In this document: one piece after another, positions 43,357-52,072 of the stretch | Numbering within the stretch: the first letter of the stretch is position 1 | Layout of the letters: each line of letters begins with the position of its first letter | Assembly: GCF_000317535.1 (NCBI RefSeq) | Contig: NC_019757.1 | Span: forward strand, 409,001-473,000 | DNA: 64,000 nucleotides | Direction: 5' to 3' | Source of the DNA: Cylindrospermum stagnale PCC 7417 | Lineage (GTDB): Bacteria; Cyanobacteriota; Cyanobacteriia; Cyanobacteriales; Nostocaceae | Made by a program: the position numbers and the translations under genes | The notes under the pieces: generated by a model | What the model saw: only the letters and a program-made list of their open reading frames with translations | Database searches by the model: none | Told to the model about the DNA's origin: nothing

Positions 43357-44529
43357 ATGAACCCCCAACCAACAAGAGGACTAAGTAAACAAAGATTAAT
43401 TGGTATTGACTTATTTAGAGGTACTGCTGCCTTTGCCGTTGCCATCATTCACGCTGATGCCGTGATGTTTTATTCTGGTTTTCCTACAGATAAATTGATG
43501 ACAGCAATTACACAACTGAGTAGATTCGCCGTGCCGTTTTTCTTAGCCGCATCTTTCTACTTGATGACCAGTAAGTTATATACAAGCGAAAGTCATTTCT
43601 CCATTACTTCCAACTTAAAATCAAAATTTACACGGCTGCTTGTTCCCTATCTATGTTGGAGCGTAATTTACATAGGTTTAAGAGTAATCCTAGCTCTCAG
43701 CACATCTCAGGGATGGGAAAAAATCTTCCAAGATCCAGTTCGGCTCATTTTCCTTGGCGGCGCATCATTCCATCTTTATTTTTTGCCCCTTTTATTTGCT
43801 GGAAGTTTTTTAATCATAGTTGCGGAATACTTAGCAAAGAAACCCATTAAAATCAAAACGCTAGTTTTTCTGTTTGTTTTCAGCATTATTCTCTACGAAC
43901 TGCTGAAAGTTTCTGGAAACAATTTTCAACTTGGTACATATTGCTTTGAAAATGGCACTTCTTGCTCAGTTTCCTTCCAAAACATCATAAAATGGGTCTT
44001 GCCTAACGGTAATAATAATCAACTGCTGAGGCTAGTGCTGGTTGAAATATCTTGGCTAATCCAGTGCTTACCATATGTCTTTATGGGTATGCTTTTACAT
44101 TATCCTTTGATTAAAATAAATATATCAAAAAATAATCCAATTAATACAATACTTTTCCTGGTAATAGTACTTATACTCTCAGCCTTGGGAATAATCAATG
44201 TATTTAATATCTTGTACTTTCCTCAGGCTTTATATGAAGTCGGAATAGCTTGTATTATGTTAATTTGGGCTATTTCACTATCAGCAACATTAAAAGAAAA
44301 TCGTCTAGTTGAAAATTTAGGAGTATGTTCTTTTGGGATTTATCTCATTCACTATTTAGCATTAATAGTTTATGCAAAGTTAGCTGCTAGGCTACCCACT
44401 GAATTCATCGGGCTAATACCTGCCCTCTCAATGTTGACCCTAGCCTCACTTAGTTTTATAACAAGCTGGATAATAACATCTTTACTACTAAGGAAAAAGC
44501 GAATTTCAAAGCTTTTGTTCGGCATATAA
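43357..44529 (+). CDS. Acyltransferase 3 family membrane protein
   Basis: 390 residues, ten or so hydrophobic helices. The N-terminal family motif is LIGIDLFRGTAAFAVAIIHAD (R-x10-H pattern with conserved Arg and His), followed by FFLAASFYLM and LVPYLCWSVIY. Such enzymes add O-acetyl or similar acyl groups to extracellular polysaccharides using acyl-CoA. It follows the polymerase by 23 bp and precedes the methyltransferase by 18 bp, supporting a polymer decoration function. Confidence 0.88.
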   Translation: MNPQPTRGLSKQRLIGIDLFRGTAAFAVAIIHADAVMFYSGFPTDKLMTAITQLSRFAVPFFLAASFYLMTSKLYTSESHFSITSNLKSKFTRLLVPYLCWSVIYIGLRVILALSTSQGWEKIFQDPVRLIFLGGASFHLYFLPLLFAGSFLIIVAEYLAKKPIKIKTLVFLFVFSIILYELLKVSGNNFQLGTYCFENGTSCSVSFQNIIKWVLPNGNNNQLLRLVLVEISWLIQCLPYVFMGMLLHYPLIKINISKNNPINTILFLVIVLILSALGIINVFNILYFPQALYEVGIACIMLIWAISLSATLKENRLVENLGVCSFGIYLIHYLALIVYAKLAARLPTEFIGLIPALSMLTLASLSFITSWIITSLLLRKKRISKLLFGI

Positions 44530-44547
44530 TATGTAGGAGTAAATAAT

Positions 44548-45255
44548 ATGTCAATCGCTTACAAAATATCTGCTTGGAATCGCCGACGAAAATGGCATTT
44601 ATTTCTGGAACAAATTCAGCCGACAGATGAAATAGCCATTTTAGATGTTGGTTTTAGTGAACAAGAATATAGCGACACGGATAATTATTTAGAAAAACAT
44701 TATCCTTCTCAGGACAAAATAACCGCTCTCACAATTGATACACCAGACGACTTACTTTACCTCAGAAAAAAACCTGAATTTCAAGTACCTGAATCAGCTA
44801 TTTTGCAAAAACGAAAGGAAGCTTCAGTACGATATCCGCAAATAGAAGTAGTCAGATATGACGGTAAATTTTTTCCATTCCCGGATCAAAAATTTGATGT
44901 CTGTTGGTCAAATGCCGTCTTGGAACACGTCGGTAATGAAGAGCAGCAAATTATCTTTTTAAAAGAGGTTAAAAGAGTAGCAAAAAAATCATTTATCACA
45001 ACACCAAACAAATATTTTCCTATTGAGGTGCATACACGCACGCCGCTGTTGCATTATTTACCAAAAATTATTTTTGACCGCTATTTGCACTTTGTTGGCA
45101 AAGGATGGGCGGCTGATGATTATATGTACTTATTATCCCTTCGGGACTTGCACAAGCGGCTGCACGCAGCAGGAATTACTGAATACAAGATTATCAAAAA
45201 TAGATTGCTGTCTTTCGTCCTCGACTTTGTAATAATTTTTGAAGGTGGTAATTAG
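44548..45255 (+). CDS. SAM-dependent methyltransferase (class I-like)
   Basis: 235 residues. The SAM-binding motif I is weakly conserved (IAILDVGFSEQEYSDTDNYL), but the later FPFPDQKFDVCWSNAVLEHVGNEEQQIIFLKEVKRVAK block (~105-145) is the typical methyltransferase-11 core, followed by TPNKYFPIEVHTRTPLLHYLP. AGGAG precedes the ATG. Placement between an acyltransferase and glycosyltransferases suggests that it methylates a sugar of the polymer or its lipid precursor. The altered motif I lowers certainty about activity. Confidence 0.8.
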   Translation: MSIAYKISAWNRRRKWHLFLEQIQPTDEIAILDVGFSEQEYSDTDNYLEKHYPSQDKITALTIDTPDDLLYLRKKPEFQVPESAILQKRKEASVRYPQIEVVRYDGKFFPFPDQKFDVCWSNAVLEHVGNEEQQIIFLKEVKRVAKKSFITTPNKYFPIEVHTRTPLLHYLPKIIFDRYLHFVGKGWAADDYMYLLSLRDLHKRLHAAGITEYKIIKNRLLSFVLDFVIIFEGGN

Positions 45256-45319
45256 ACAGAACAAAACTGTGTTTCTTTGAAGTTAACCAATTTGTAAGTA
45301 AATTGATGAGCTTAATAAT

Positions 45320-46294
45320 ATGCCAAAAGTTTCAGTCATTATACCCGCTTATAATGCAATGACTTATCTGCCAGAAACTCTAGAGAGTGTTTTGAGGCAG
45401 ACATTCACAAATTTTGAAGTATTAATTATTGATGATGGTAGTTCAGATAATATTGTAGAATGGGCTTCTCAACTAACAGATTCGCGCGTTAAATTCATTT
45501 CCCAAAACAATCAAGGCTCATCCGCAGCCAGAAATGCAGGCATCATCAATTCTAGCGGAGATTATATCGCATTCCTCGATGCTGATGACCTTTGGCAGCC
45601 AACTAAGCTAGAGAAACAAGTGCATATTCTTGAAGAAAATCCAGAAGCTGGTTTAGTGTACACCTGGACGGCTTTAATCAATCATCAAGGTATCCCTACA
45701 GGAAGAATATTTGCTAATGATGCAGAAAGTTATGTCTGGGAGAATCTCATTAAACACAATATAGTTGAGTGTGGAAGTGTGGCAATGGTTCGCTGCTGCT
45801 GCTTTGAAAATGTTGGGGTTTTTGATCAAAATTTACATTCTTACGTTGAAGATTGGGATATGTGGTTGCGAATTGCCGCTCGCTATCCCTTTAAAGTAAT
45901 AAGAGAACCTCTAGTGTATTATCGACAGTATCCAACAAGTGTTTCCAAAACTTGGGGAGCGATGGAGCAAGGCTTTCATCAAGTTATTGAGAAAGCATTC
46001 AATTCCGCTCCAAAAGAGTTGCAGTATTTGAAAAGTCAAAGTTATGCTTTCGCCAATCTCTGTCTAGCTTGGAAACCTCTACAAAGTCTAGAAAAAGATT
46101 TGCCAATGGCAATTTATTATCGTCAACAAGCCGTTATGCATTATCCTCAGTTAGTTTTTTCTAAAGAGTATCTCCGGTTAAGTTTAGCGATTAAATTGAT
46201 GCAGTGGTTTGGTGCTGATGGTTACCAAAACTTTCTATTGCTGTTACACAATTTTCGCCGACGCACATTAGGTTGGTTAACTTTGACTCAATAA
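45320..46294 (+). CDS. GT2 family glycosyltransferase
   Basis: 324 residues, GT-A fold: VSVIIPAYNAMTYLPETLESVL at the start, IIDDGSSDNIVEW (~37), GSSAARNAGI and FLDADDLWQPTKLEKQV (~88), where the D-A-D motif binds the metal-nucleotide sugar. The C-terminal ~90 residues are helical. Transfers a sugar from a nucleotide donor in the cytosol. Clear paralogue of the gene at 47841 (same motifs, same RIFAN and MVRCC/MVRRC blocks), separated from it by a GT14-like gene, so the two arose by duplication. Confidence 0.92.
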   Translation: MPKVSVIIPAYNAMTYLPETLESVLRQTFTNFEVLIIDDGSSDNIVEWASQLTDSRVKFISQNNQGSSAARNAGIINSSGDYIAFLDADDLWQPTKLEKQVHILEENPEAGLVYTWTALINHQGIPTGRIFANDAESYVWENLIKHNIVECGSVAMVRCCCFENVGVFDQNLHSYVEDWDMWLRIAARYPFKVIREPLVYYRQYPTSVSKTWGAMEQGFHQVIEKAFNSAPKELQYLKSQSYAFANLCLAWKPLQSLEKDLPMAIYYRQQAVMHYPQLVFSKEYLRLSLAIKLMQWFGADGYQNFLLLLHNFRRRTLGWLTLTQ

Positions 46295-46357
46295 TATTTT
46301 TGCGAATCCCTTTATCAACATGAAAGTAACCATATTTTCTAATTCCCCCCCTTTCTA

Positions 46358-46783
46358 AGAGGATGTTTTAAAAGCCGTTAGGGATAAATCAAACACTCGT
46401 AGATACCCCCTAAATCTCCCTTTCCAAGGGGGACTTTAAGGAGTTTTTGCCCCCCTTGGAAAGGGGAGCCACTGCGTTGGACGGGTTTCCCGGCTTAAAG
46501 CAAGTGGCGTGGGTTGGGGGGATCTCGATCAATTTTGATACTTTACAAACATCCTCTAAGGGGGGCTATAGCGATCCTAAATTAGATGTGAACATCTCTT
46601 TTTCTCTTCCTCTGCGCTCTCTGCGTCTCTGCGGTAATGCCTCCGGCTCCCGAAGGGATACGTTAAAAAAATACTGCTGTAATGCCTCCGGCTCCCGTAA
46701 GGGATACACAACTCGAATAGGATTGCTATAGGAGGGGTCTAAAGATTTTTGATACATCACCAACAATTTTTAAAACATCCTCT
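46358..46783. mobile_element. Composite MITE-like repeat with 16-bp inverted ends
   Basis: Perfect inverted ends AGAGGATGTTTTAAAA (46358-46373) and TTTTAAAACATCCTCT (46768-46783) bound 426 bp. Inside is a further ACAAACATCCTCT end (~46545) and a segment shared with 30425-30620. There are also two copies of a 24-bp GCCTCCGGCTCCCG-type small dispersed repeat at 46639 and 46684. It splits two glycosyltransferase genes. No transposase; short open frames here are repeats. Confidence 0.75.
46639..46707 (+). repeat. Two copies of a 24-bp small dispersed repeat
   Basis: GCCTCCGGCTCCCGAAGGGA at 46639 and GCCTCCGGCTCCCGTAAGGG at 46684, both preceded by TAAT and followed by TAC. They resemble the very small mobile repeats (SDRs) described in Nostoc. 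Confidence 0.75.
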
Positions 46784-46856
46784 AATGGTCAATGCTAATT
46801 TTTTCAGGAGTAGATTTAGTTAAACAAATAATCTGTTTAGGGAAGTTCGTAATTTT

Positions 46857-47786
46857 ATGAAAACCTGTTACTTTATTCAAACCCATAAAAACCCCAATCA
46901 AATTTATAGGCTGGTACGCACAATTAAGACTTTAAGTCCTAATTGTCAAGTGCTGATTGGTCATGACTTCACGAAATGCTATTTGGATATGACCCCACTT
47001 GAAGATTTTTCAGAAGTCTATCTAATTAAGGGAACTGTCCCTGTTGTTTGGGGATATTATTCTTTATTACAACCTTATTTAGACGCTATTAACTGGTTGC
47101 TTGAAAATAGCTTTGACTTCGATTGGTTAGTTTATATATCTGGTCAAGACTATCCTACTCAACCACTATCTAAAATTGAAGATTTTCTCTCGCAAACAGA
47201 ATATGATGGCTTTGTTTCCTATGCTGAGGCTTTTTCTGAGCAGGGTTATCTGCTGGTTGATACTCCGATAGAACGTTATCTTTATCAATACTATAAGTTG
47301 CCCAAATGGGCAGAACCTATATTGAAATACCCTTGTAAAATTTTAGTAAAAACTCAAAATAATACCTTGCCAATATACTGTTGGTATCTGGAAGATATAG
47401 CAATAGGTTTCAAGACCGATAAAACTCCATTTAATGAAAATTTTGTTTGCTACAGTTCCTCTAGCTGGCATACACTTTCTCGAAAATGCGTTGAATATAT
47501 AGCTGAATTTATCATTGATCATCCTAGCATTATTAATTTCTTTAAAAGGACTATTGAGCCTGATGAGTCGCTGATAGCCACTATTTTAGTTAATAATAAA
47601 CGCTTTAATCTTTGCAATCATCATCAACGCTATCTTGAATTTAATAAGGGCAGTGCCCACCCCCGGATACTCACGGTTGAAGATTATTCAACACTCGTCA
47701 ATGGGGGCTTTCATTTCGCCAGAAAGTTTGAGCATAACAGCAAGATATTAGATATGCTCGATGCTTATCTTTTTGATGGTGGTTGA
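46857..47786 (+). CDS. GT14-like (core-2/I-branching type) glycosyltransferase
   Basis: 309 residues. Pattern of bacterial beta-1,6-N-acetylglucosaminyltransferase-like proteins: CYFIQTHKNPNQIYRLVRTI at the start, YISGQDYPTQPLSKIEDFL (~100), SSSWHTLSRKCVEYI (~200) and EPDESLIATILVNN (~238), where the Glu-Asp-Glu stretch is the family hallmark. It would add a branching sugar to the repeat unit. It lies between the two paralogous GT2 genes and just after the composite repeat element. Confidence 0.82.
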   Translation: MKTCYFIQTHKNPNQIYRLVRTIKTLSPNCQVLIGHDFTKCYLDMTPLEDFSEVYLIKGTVPVVWGYYSLLQPYLDAINWLLENSFDFDWLVYISGQDYPTQPLSKIEDFLSQTEYDGFVSYAEAFSEQGYLLVDTPIERYLYQYYKLPKWAEPILKYPCKILVKTQNNTLPIYCWYLEDIAIGFKTDKTPFNENFVCYSSSSWHTLSRKCVEYIAEFIIDHPSIINFFKRTIEPDESLIATILVNNKRFNLCNHHQRYLEFNKGSAHPRILTVEDYSTLVNGGFHFARKFEHNSKILDMLDAYLFDGG

Positions 47787-47840
47787 CAAAAAAATAGCCA
47801 GTGTCAATAACAAAATTATTTACCTTCAAAAACTTGAAAA

Positions 47841-48797
47841 ATGCCAAAAATTTCTGTTGTCATCCCTGCTTATAATGCGATGGCTTACTTGCCCAAAACT
47901 GTAGATAGTGTTCTGAAGCAAACGTTCAATGATTTTGAATTATTAATCATTGATGATGGTAGTTCAGATCAAATTGTGGAATGGATTTCTCAGATAACAG
48001 ACTCGCGAGTAAAGCTAATTTCGCAGAAAAACCAAGGATTATCTGGAGCACGCAATACAGGGATTGCTCATGCTCAAGGAGAGTATATCGCATTTCTAGA
48101 TGCTGACGATTTGTGGGCACCAACAAAGCTAGAAAAACAGGTACGTTGTCTGGATGAGCAACCAAAAGTAGGTGTGGTATACACTTGGACGCTATTAGTT
48201 GATGAGCAGGACAAACCCACTGGTAGGATTTTTGCGAACCATGCAGAAGGTAATATTTGGCAGCAACTTTTGGAAAATGATGTGATTTCTAGTGGAAGTT
48301 CGGCTATGGTTCGCCGTTGTTGTTTTGAAACCGTGGGGGTATTTGATTGCAACCTCAATTCCGCCGAAGATTTAGATATGTGGCTGCGGATCGCCGATAG
48401 TTATCCTTTTGCTGTAGTTAAGGAACTTTTAACCCTCTATCGACAGCATCCTAACAGTATGTCCAAAAACCGCCAGAGGATGTTCCAAAGCCTTCGCACG
48501 GTATTTGAAAAAGCATTTCAGTCTGTGCCATTAAATTTGTTGTATTTAAGAAATCGAGCTTATGCGAGTATGTTCCTCGGTTTAGCATGGCTGGCTATAG
48601 ATGATAAAGACTACAAAAAGGCAATTGATTTTCGTAAGCAAGCTTTGCTACACCATCAGCCAGTGCGCTTTTCTGAAAGATGTATGCGGTTGAATTTAGC
48701 GATCGCGATGATCCGTTGGTTTGGAAGAGATGGCTACGATGGACTGCGAACTGTAAGCCGTGCTGTGCGGCGACACCCATTATTTCTAAAAACCTAA
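47841..48797 (+). CDS. GT2 family glycosyltransferase
   Basis: 318 residues, paralogue of the protein at 45320: ISVVIPAYNAMAYLPKTVDSVL, IIDDGSSDQIVEW, GLSGARNTGIAHAQGEY, FLDADDLWAPTKLEKQV with the metal-binding D-A-D, then AEDLDMWLRIADSYPF. The identical layout and length and shared blocks point to duplication followed by divergence of the acceptor part. Cytosolic sugar transfer in repeat-unit assembly. Confidence 0.92.
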   Translation: MPKISVVIPAYNAMAYLPKTVDSVLKQTFNDFELLIIDDGSSDQIVEWISQITDSRVKLISQKNQGLSGARNTGIAHAQGEYIAFLDADDLWAPTKLEKQVRCLDEQPKVGVVYTWTLLVDEQDKPTGRIFANHAEGNIWQQLLENDVISSGSSAMVRRCCFETVGVFDCNLNSAEDLDMWLRIADSYPFAVVKELLTLYRQHPNSMSKNRQRMFQSLRTVFEKAFQSVPLNLLYLRNRAYASMFLGLAWLAIDDKDYKKAIDFRKQALLHHQPVRFSERCMRLNLAIAMIRWFGRDGYDGLRTVSRAVRRHPLFLKT

Positions 48798-48838
48798 ACA
48801 GACATTTTTGATGTTTCAGCTTTGGAGATATTTGGTTT

Positions 48839-50014
48839 ATGCATATTATTGTTTTAGAACTGGAGCCAACTTCCTTTCGGGGTGGACAGGAGTTAAGTCT
48901 GTTTGATGTTTGTTATGGTCTAGCTCAACGTGGACATACTATCAGTCTGCTATATACTAAAGTAGGAAATTTACTTGAGCGGTATCAGGAATTTTGTAGA
49001 GATGTTGTCAAAGTTAATCGCTTTACAATTTATCCACCTCAATATAACTTCCATCTTTTAGCTGATATTTGGCAACTTCAAAGGAAAATTCCTACAACTA
49101 AAAATAGTATTGTTCTAAGTAATCAGTATCAAGATGCTTATTTCGCTAGTGCTTTAGCTTTATCCAAAAATATTCCCCATATTTGTTATCTGCATTTACC
49201 CCCACCCGACCAGATATTAGAACTAAAAGGTGTAAAGCAGTTTATTCGGGATTCATATATTAGATGGCAGTGGAATATAGGGTTGAAAGGTGTAAATCAG
49301 TTTATTGCTGTTTCCCATCAAACTAAATGGGATTGGGTAAACTGTGGCTTGCATGAACAGAAAATTCATGTTGTGCATAACGGAATTAACTTAGAAGTAT
49401 ATAAACCACCAACTGATTTTTGCCTAATTAGAAAGCAATGGAATATTCCTCAAGATATCAGAGTGATATCCTATGTAGGAAGACTAGATAAAGAAAAGGG
49501 TTTAGAAACACTGATTAAAGCCTTTGCATTATTGAATAAAAATGTGGCGAAAACTAAACTATTGATTGCTGGTAAATCTTTACACCAAGGAATAGATTAT
49601 CAAAAATCCTTAGAACAGCTATCAACTCAATTAGGCATAGAAAACCATATAGAATTCCTTGGTCATATCACTAATACTGCCAATCTTTATCAGGTCAGTG
49701 ATGTCACAGTCTTACCAAGTTTATGGTCTGAGCCTTTCGGGCGGGTAGTTATAGAATCAATGGCTTGTGGAACTCCTGTTGTAGGTAGCCGAATTGGAGG
49801 AATTACTGAAATCCTCACAGGAAAGTTTCAAAATGGTCTTTTTGAGCCGGGAAATGAGAGAAATTTGTCAGATACTCTCAATCAAATTATCAACTGGAGA
49901 AATAATCTTCCTGAGCTTGGTAAGCAATGTCGCCAACATATTTTATCTCAATTTAATGTTGAAAAAATGATTAATGGTGTTGAGCAAGTACTAGATTATC
50001 GATATGCTCGATAA
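48839..50014 (+). CDS. GT4 family glycosyltransferase
   Basis: 391 residues, GT-B fold: FRGGQELSLFDVCYGLAQRGH near the N terminus, ISYVGRLDKEKGLETLIKAF (~220), LLIAGKSL, and PSLWSEPFGRVVIESMACGTPVVGSRIGG (~300) with the E-x7-E motif. Inner-membrane-associated sugar transferase of the polymer pathway; donor unknown. Starts 41 bp after the GT2 gene. Confidence 0.92.
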   Translation: MHIIVLELEPTSFRGGQELSLFDVCYGLAQRGHTISLLYTKVGNLLERYQEFCRDVVKVNRFTIYPPQYNFHLLADIWQLQRKIPTTKNSIVLSNQYQDAYFASALALSKNIPHICYLHLPPPDQILELKGVKQFIRDSYIRWQWNIGLKGVNQFIAVSHQTKWDWVNCGLHEQKIHVVHNGINLEVYKPPTDFCLIRKQWNIPQDIRVISYVGRLDKEKGLETLIKAFALLNKNVAKTKLLIAGKSLHQGIDYQKSLEQLSTQLGIENHIEFLGHITNTANLYQVSDVTVLPSLWSEPFGRVVIESMACGTPVVGSRIGGITEILTGKFQNGLFEPGNERNLSDTLNQIINWRNNLPELGKQCRQHILSQFNVEKMINGVEQVLDYRYAR

Positions 50015-50177
50015 TTTGGTTATCGATTCATATTCAATGAAGTAATCTAATTCTAGAGGAGAATTTTAACAAATTGGAAAAAATTATGGCTGTAAATTAA
50101 ATCTCGGCTTATGGATGCCTAAAAAGCATCTATATAGATAGTTTGTATATTACTTCAACAAAATAGTAGCGCTGTTT

Positions 50178-51743
50178 ATGTCTACTTCTCAACGAATTGC
50201 TTTTGCAGTTAGTATTTCCTGGTTTGGCCGCTTATCAGTAGTTCTTTCTGGTTTGGTTTTGACTCCGATTCTGTTTCGTTATTTAAGAAAAGAAGAACTA
50301 GGTATATGGTATTTATTAATTAATAGTCAATCTTTTCTGATGTTATTAGGATTAGGGATTACGCCAACTTTGACGAGGCATATAGCTTTAGCCAAGGGAA
50401 AAAGTGGCGCTGATCCTGGAGTAGAACTCACAAGAGAAACTCAGCAAAATATTGGAGATTTATTAGCCACAGGTAGGCTGATTTTACGATGGTTAGCGGT
50501 GGTGGTTTTCTTGATTGGTTTGGTTTCTGGTTATAGCTTAATTAATCAAATTAAATTAACTGAAATATCTCAAGACCAAGTCTTCTGGGCTTGGACAATG
50601 ATTTGTGCTGGCTATGCTGTTGGAGTTTGGCTATCTTATATTGGCTGCTTGCTAACGGGAATGGGATATGTAGGTTGGGAAAGTTTAATTGGGATGACAA
50701 CATACTTTTTGGTGATTCTGATTAATATTGCTGTCGTCATATTGGGAGGTAGAATATTAGCGCTAACTGTAATTTCTGTAGTTGCTAGTTTATTTCAAGC
50801 TTCTATGGCTTTAGTCCTGATACGTTGGCGCTTTCCTGAATTGTTGAGTTTTCAGGGTAATTGGAATGTTGAATATGCTAAGGCATTAGTCAAGCCATCT
50901 TTGTATTGGTGGCTGACTGATTTGGGTGCATTTTTAGTTCTTCGCACAGATGCTTATTTTATTGCTTTATTCAAGGGATATCAAAATGTTCCCAGCTATC
51001 AAGCCGCCTATAATTTGGTACTTAACTTATCGCAATTAGCGATCGCTATTTCCTATTCTTCCGCAGTTTTTATTAGTCAGGCGTGGCAAGCTGGCGCTAT
51101 AAGTACAATTCAGCAGATGACTTTACGTAATGCCCGATTAGGGTTATCAATTATGGCAGCAGGAGTTGCCTTTTTAATGATGGCAGGCAGGGAATTTATT
51201 GAATTATGGTTGGGTAAGGGGAACTTTGTTGGGCAGAATATTTTATTGGTGTTTTGCATGATGCTGACTTTAGAAGCGCAACATGTGATTCTTGTAACTA
51301 GTTCGCGAGCGACTGAGGATGAAAAGTATGCGCCCTTTGCTTTGAGTGCAGGTGTTCTCAATGTAGTCATCACGTGGGTTTTAATTAAGCCTTTAGGACT
51401 GCTTGGGGTAGCAATGGGTACAATGTTGGCGCAGATGCTGACAAGCAATTGGTATGGTGTCTACAGGCCAATGGTGCGTTTGCGTCTCAATTTTAGGGTC
51501 TACTTGCGCCAGGTAGTTGGTTTATGGGCTGTTGTCTTGGTATGCTGTTTGAGCTTGTCCTGGCTAGTCAAGAAAAGTCTGCTACTGTTAGGGATCAACT
51601 CCGCATGGGCTGTAATTAGTGCTACCGCAACAGTTTGTGTTGCTGTGTTCTCAATTTCATCTTGGATGAATGTTTTAGAAGACCATCATCGCCAAATTGT
51701 CCAAGCAAAGCTGGGAGGATGGCTCAGGCGGTGGGAATTTTAA
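50178..51743 (+). CDS. Wzx-like polysaccharide flippase
   Basis: 521 residues with 12-14 hydrophobic helices, MATE/MVF-like fold of O-antigen flippases. N-terminal pattern SWFGRLSVVLSGLVLTPILFRYL-type, then LGIWYLLINSQSFLMLLGLG, typical of Wzx-like proteins; the mid region has YWWLTDLGAFLVLRTDAYFIALF. It would flip undecaprenyl-linked repeat units across the inner membrane for the Wzy-type polymerase at 41939. The gene closes the plus-strand polysaccharide cluster; 164 bp separate it from the preceding GT4. Confidence 0.85.
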   Translation: MSTSQRIAFAVSISWFGRLSVVLSGLVLTPILFRYLRKEELGIWYLLINSQSFLMLLGLGITPTLTRHIALAKGKSGADPGVELTRETQQNIGDLLATGRLILRWLAVVVFLIGLVSGYSLINQIKLTEISQDQVFWAWTMICAGYAVGVWLSYIGCLLTGMGYVGWESLIGMTTYFLVILINIAVVILGGRILALTVISVVASLFQASMALVLIRWRFPELLSFQGNWNVEYAKALVKPSLYWWLTDLGAFLVLRTDAYFIALFKGYQNVPSYQAAYNLVLNLSQLAIAISYSSAVFISQAWQAGAISTIQQMTLRNARLGLSIMAAGVAFLMMAGREFIELWLGKGNFVGQNILLVFCMMLTLEAQHVILVTSSRATEDEKYAPFALSAGVLNVVITWVLIKPLGLLGVAMGTMLAQMLTSNWYGVYRPMVRLRLNFRVYLRQVVGLWAVVLVCCLSLSWLVKKSLLLLGINSAWAVISATATVCVAVFSISSWMNVLEDHHRQIVQAKLGGWLRRWEF

Positions 51744-52072
51744 GTCGTTGATCGACTATTAATTAAAAAACTGTAAATATACTGAGTGTATTGTAATTAA
51801 TAAAACGTTTAATTAATGCTCGCTTCTGGCTTCCTGCTCACAATCCTCTACAAAGGTAAATAATTGTAGCTATATGAAGAATAGTTAAGAAAATATAAAA
51901 AAGTCGGGATTATCGATAAAAATTTGTACTTTTATAAAGTATGATTAAGAAAAAGATAAACAAATCTGGGCAGTTAAGGCGGCTAAGTTCGCTTTGATTA
52001 ATGCCTAGAAATAAGCAAAGTTTAATTCTTTTAAATAAAAAACTACCATTATCCTGTACTGGCAACTAACTT
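51744..52072. other. AT-rich intergenic region, no gene seen
   Basis: About 330 bp between the flippase and the ABC1 kinase gene. AT-rich, no inverted repeats with a clear terminator form and no open frame with coding character. It must hold the promoter of the kinase gene. Confidence 0.6.

Noticed and set aside
46447-46766. Open frames of 66-94 codons between glycosyltransferase genes
   Set aside because: They translate the composite repeat, including both 24-bp small repeats; 'SGSRR' and 'REPEALPQ' repeats reflect DNA repetition.
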